In this document: positions 5,324 through 8,156 of the stretch, piece after piece
Layout: the number at the start of each line of letters is the position of its first letter
Position numbering within the stretch: the first letter of the stretch is position 1
Made by a program: the position numbers and the translations under genes
Assembly: GCA_013696595.1 (NCBI GenBank)
Contig: JACCYG010000273.1
Span: forward strand, 1-8,156
From: Actinomycetota bacterium
GTDB lineage: Bacteria; Actinomycetota; Thermoleophilia; Gaiellales; Gaiellaceae
Direction of reading: 5' to 3'
DNA: 8,156 nucleotides
Notes under the pieces: model-generated
What the model was told of the DNA's origin: nothing
The model's input: only the letters and a program-made list of their open reading frames with translations
The model's database searches: none

Positions 5324-6295
5324 TCAGCCGAGGTCGACCTCGTTCATTCCGACGAACGGCTCGGCGCCGGGGTTAGCGCGGAAGCTCCCGTAGACCGCGA
5401 TCGTGACCGCGAGATCCTGGACGGCGAGGCCCGTCGAGTCGAACACCGTGATCTCGTGCTCGTCCGCGCGACCGGATTCCTCGCCGGCGAGGATCGGACC
5501 TAGCTCGGCGACGCGGTCGCGCGTCAACCGGCCGTCCGCAACCGCCGCTGCGATGTCCCCGTTGTGGCTCGCCTGCTCCCATTCGTCGCAGAAAACTCGC
5601 GCGCGCAGGACCTCCTCGACCGCGATCTCGGCCTTTCCGGGGCCGTCGGCGCCCATGAGGCTGACGTGCTGGCCGGCGTGGAGCGTCCCGTCGTGGAAGA
5701 TCACCTCGCGGCCCGGGGTGACCGTGGCCACGATGTCGGCCGCGAGCGCGTCCGCGAGGTCGGCCGCGACCCCGGTCCCCTCCCCGAGCTCGCCTGCGAC
5801 GAGCTGCGCCTGGTTCGGTCGCGCGTCCCAGAGGAGCACTTCTCGCTCGCGTGCGAGAAAGGTTGCGGCCACCGCACGCCCGTTCACGCCGCAGCCGACC
5901 ACCGCAGCCGGGCCGAGCGTGGGGCGAGCGAGGACCTCGGCGGCAAGGACGGCGGCTGCACCCGTTCGAAGGGCGGTCACGGCACCGGCGTCGAGGATCG
6001 CGAGGAGCTGGCCGGTCGCAGCGTCGGAGAGGAGGACGACTCCCGTGACCGTCGGGAGAGCGCGCGCAGGATTGTTCGGAAACGAGGAGACCCACTTCAG
6101 GAGGGCGTAGCCGGCGCCCGACGCGGGCATCGCGCGAAAGTCGCCGTCCGGCGGCGATGAGACATACAGCTTCGAGGGCATCTGCCAGTTTTCGCGCGTG
6201 TGCTCTACGAACGCGGTGCGCACGACCTCGACCGCGTCGCCTGGGTCGAGGGCCCCGTACACGTGGCCGGCGGAGAAGACGGGGACGCTCGGCAT
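5324..6295 (-). CDS. Ornithine cyclodeaminase / mu-crystallin family NAD(P)-dependent enzyme
   Basis: Member of the family that includes ornithine and lysine cyclodeaminases, alanine dehydrogenase (archaeal type) and ketimine reductases; the substrate cannot be fixed from sequence. It is 323 residues, normal for the family, and cytoplasmic. Seen are the substrate-side Lys67 in KWVSSFPNNP (67-76), LRTGAAA (109-115), a Rossmann nucleotide loop VGCGVNGR (133-140), MGADGPGKAEI (214-224) whose Asp217 matches the catalytic Asp region of ornithine cyclodeaminase, and VFDSTGLAVQD (284-294). The nucleotide loop is GCGVNG where GTGAQ is common. The frame stays open far upstream, but that part is antisense to the HMG-CoA lyase gene. 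ATG 6295 gives a family-like N-terminus and has a -10 (TAGGAT) seven nt before it with no SD, so it is probably leaderless. It lies 12 bp upstream of the VOC gene in the same operon. Confidence 0.88.
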   Translation of the reverse strand: MPSVPVFSAGHVYGALDPGDAVEVVRTAFVEHTRENWQMPSKLYVSSPPDGDFRAMPASGAGYALLKWVSSFPNNPARALPTVTGVVLLSDAATGQLLAILDAGAVTALRTGAAAVLAAEVLARPTLGPAAVVGCGVNGRAVAATFLAREREVLLWDARPNQAQLVAGELGEGTGVAADLADALAADIVATVTPGREVIFHDGTLHAGQHVSLMGADGPGKAEIAVEEVLRARVFCDEWEQASHNGDIAAAVADGRLTRDRVAELGPILAGEESGRADEHEITVFDSTGLAVQDLAVTIAVYGSFRANPGAEPFVGMNEVDLG

Positions 6296-6301
6296 CGCGC
6301 G

Positions 6302-6308
6302 TATCCTA
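6302..6308. promoter_or_regulatory. Shared symmetric -10 for divergent leaderless genes
   Basis: TATCCTA reads as TATCCT on the plus strand, six nt before GTG 6314. On the minus strand it reads as TAGGAT, seven nt before ATG 6295. Both fit TANNNT and both place the transcript start at the start codon. The two coding regions are only 18 bp apart, so neither gene has room for a separate promoter core. No clear -35 is visible on either side; any -35 would lie inside the opposite gene. Confidence 0.6.
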
Positions 6309-6313
6309 GGGCT

Positions 6314-7203
6314 GTGCGGGTCACCGTTTGCGATGTCGGACCGCGCGACGGGCTCCAGAACGAGGCGCGGACGCTTCCACCGGAGACGCGCGCCGAGCTC
6401 GTGAATCGCCTTGCCGAGGCGGGCGTGCCGCGGATCGAGGCCGTCAGCTTCGTCAACCCGGCCCGCGTGCCCGCGATGGCGGGCGCCGAAGACGTCGTCG
6501 ATCGCATCGTCGACTGGGACCGGGCGACGTACGCGGGCCTCGTCCTGAATGAGCGCGGATATGAGCGACTCGCCGGGACACCGCTCCACGCGGCGCACTT
6601 CACGTTCGCGGCGACGGAAGAGTTCAGCCGGCGGAACGCGAATGCGTCCATCGACGAATCGCTCGCCTCGGCAGCGCGCGTCGTCGGGCGAGCGCACGCC
6701 GACGGCCGTTCCGCGAGCGTTTCGATGAGCGTCGCCTTCGGCTGTCCTTTCGAGGGCGCCGTTGAGCCGAGCCACGTGTCCCGCCTCGCCGAGGAAGTCG
6801 TGGGAACCGGGGCGGACGAGATCGTCTTCGCCGACACGATCGGTGTTGCGGTCCCGAGCCAGGTGCGGAAGGTCGTGAAGGGCGCCGTCAAGCTCGGCCG
6901 CCCGGTCGGGATCCATCTGCACAACACGCGCAGCACCGGGGTCGCGAACGCGTACGCAGCCCTCCAGGCCGGAGCGACGATCTTCGACGGCTCCGTCGGC
7001 GGTCTCGGCGGATGTCCCTTCGCGCCGAAGGCGACCGGGAACATCGCGACCGAGGACCTGGTGTATCTCCTCCACGGGGAGGGCGTGGAGACGGGCATCG
7101 ACCTCGACGCACTGATCGGCGTCGCCCAGTGGCTCGAAGGCGTGATCGGCCGCGAGCTACCGGGGCAGGTCTATCGCGCCGGCACGTTCGCTCCCGTCGC
7201 GGG

Positions 7204-7207
<4 letters not shown>
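6314..7207 (+). CDS. Hydroxymethylglutaryl-CoA lyase
   Basis: Cleaves (S)-3-hydroxy-3-methylglutaryl-CoA to acetyl-CoA and acetoacetate, the last step of leucine degradation, in the cytoplasm. It is a single TIM-barrel domain of 297 residues, the usual bacterial length. Seen are GPRDGLQNE (9-17, with Arg11 and Asp12 matching catalytic Arg41 and metal ligand Asp42 of the human enzyme), EAVSFVNPARVPAMAG (42-57), GCPFEG (143-148) and FADTIG (172-177). Also present are the metal pair IHLHNT (200-205; His201, His203), the HMG-CoA lyase signature GGLGGCPFAP (229-238) with catalytic Cys234, and ATGNIATED (240-248; Asn243). The frame is open upstream to 6200, but GTG 6314 gives the family N-terminus and lies just after the -10. 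The stop overlaps the stop of the convergent mmsA gene. Relatives acting on other 3-hydroxyacyl-CoAs exist, but the full signature favours true HMG-CoA lyase (mvaB/hmgL-type). Confidence 0.93.

Positions 7208-8156
<949 letters not shown>

Noticed and set aside
6296..7075. Open frame extending the cyclodeaminase-like gene upstream to a 583-residue fusion
   Set aside because: The extra 260 residues are exactly antisense to the HMG-CoA lyase gene and show no domain motifs. The ATG at 6295 gives a complete family-length protein with its own -10.

Overview
The window is dense, high-GC bacterial DNA (about two-thirds G+C by eye). It has G/C-rich third codon positions, short intergenic gaps and many GTG starts. 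Several genes have no Shine-Dalgarno (SD) sequence but carry a TANNNT -10 hexamer only 6-7 nt before the start codon, the signature of leaderless transcripts. Together with the gene content this suggests an Actinomycetota genome, plausibly a soil or uncultured lineage such as Thermoleophilia; that placement is inference. I see no RNA genes, insertion sequences, CRISPR arrays or prophage genes. It reads as ordinary chromosomal metabolism.

Left part (1-1851). A PhoD-like phosphatase/phosphodiesterase gene runs leftward and leaves the window without its C-terminus. Divergent from it is a 52-residue, lysine-rich protein gene of unknown function with a strong SD. The gap between them holds a perfect 7+1+7 dyad, GTAACAG-G-CTGTTAC, which looks like an operator. 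A two-tier GC hairpin follows the small gene.

Middle (1852-4917, rightward). Two related PQQ-dependent sugar dehydrogenase-type beta-propellers lie in tandem. The first has a Sec signal peptide and looks secreted. The second has a lipobox and looks like a lipoprotein. Each has its own putative leaderless promoter. The lipoprotein gene overlaps, by ATGA, a two-domain rhodanese-type sulfurtransferase with a CGSGIT active-site loop.

Right part (4955-8156). A leftward pair encodes an ornithine cyclodeaminase/mu-crystallin family oxidoreductase followed by a small VOC-family protein. Divergent from the pair is an HMG-CoA lyase gene (leucine degradation). The two starts are only 18 bp apart and appear to share one symmetric -10 element, TATCCTA (TAGGATA on the other strand), so both could be leaderless from one bidirectional promoter. 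HMG-CoA lyase converges with a leftward CoA-acylating methylmalonate-semialdehyde dehydrogenase gene (mmsA, N-terminus outside the window). The two genes share a palindromic CTAG in which both stop codons lie. HMG-CoA lyase and MmsA belong to branched-chain amino-acid catabolism, so this end may be the edge of such a cluster.

I did not find a clearly novel multi-gene system. The observations most worth checking are the shared-(-10) divergent leaderless promoter, the small basic protein with its operator-like dyad, and the coupling of a lipoprotein dehydrogenase gene to a sulfurtransferase gene.
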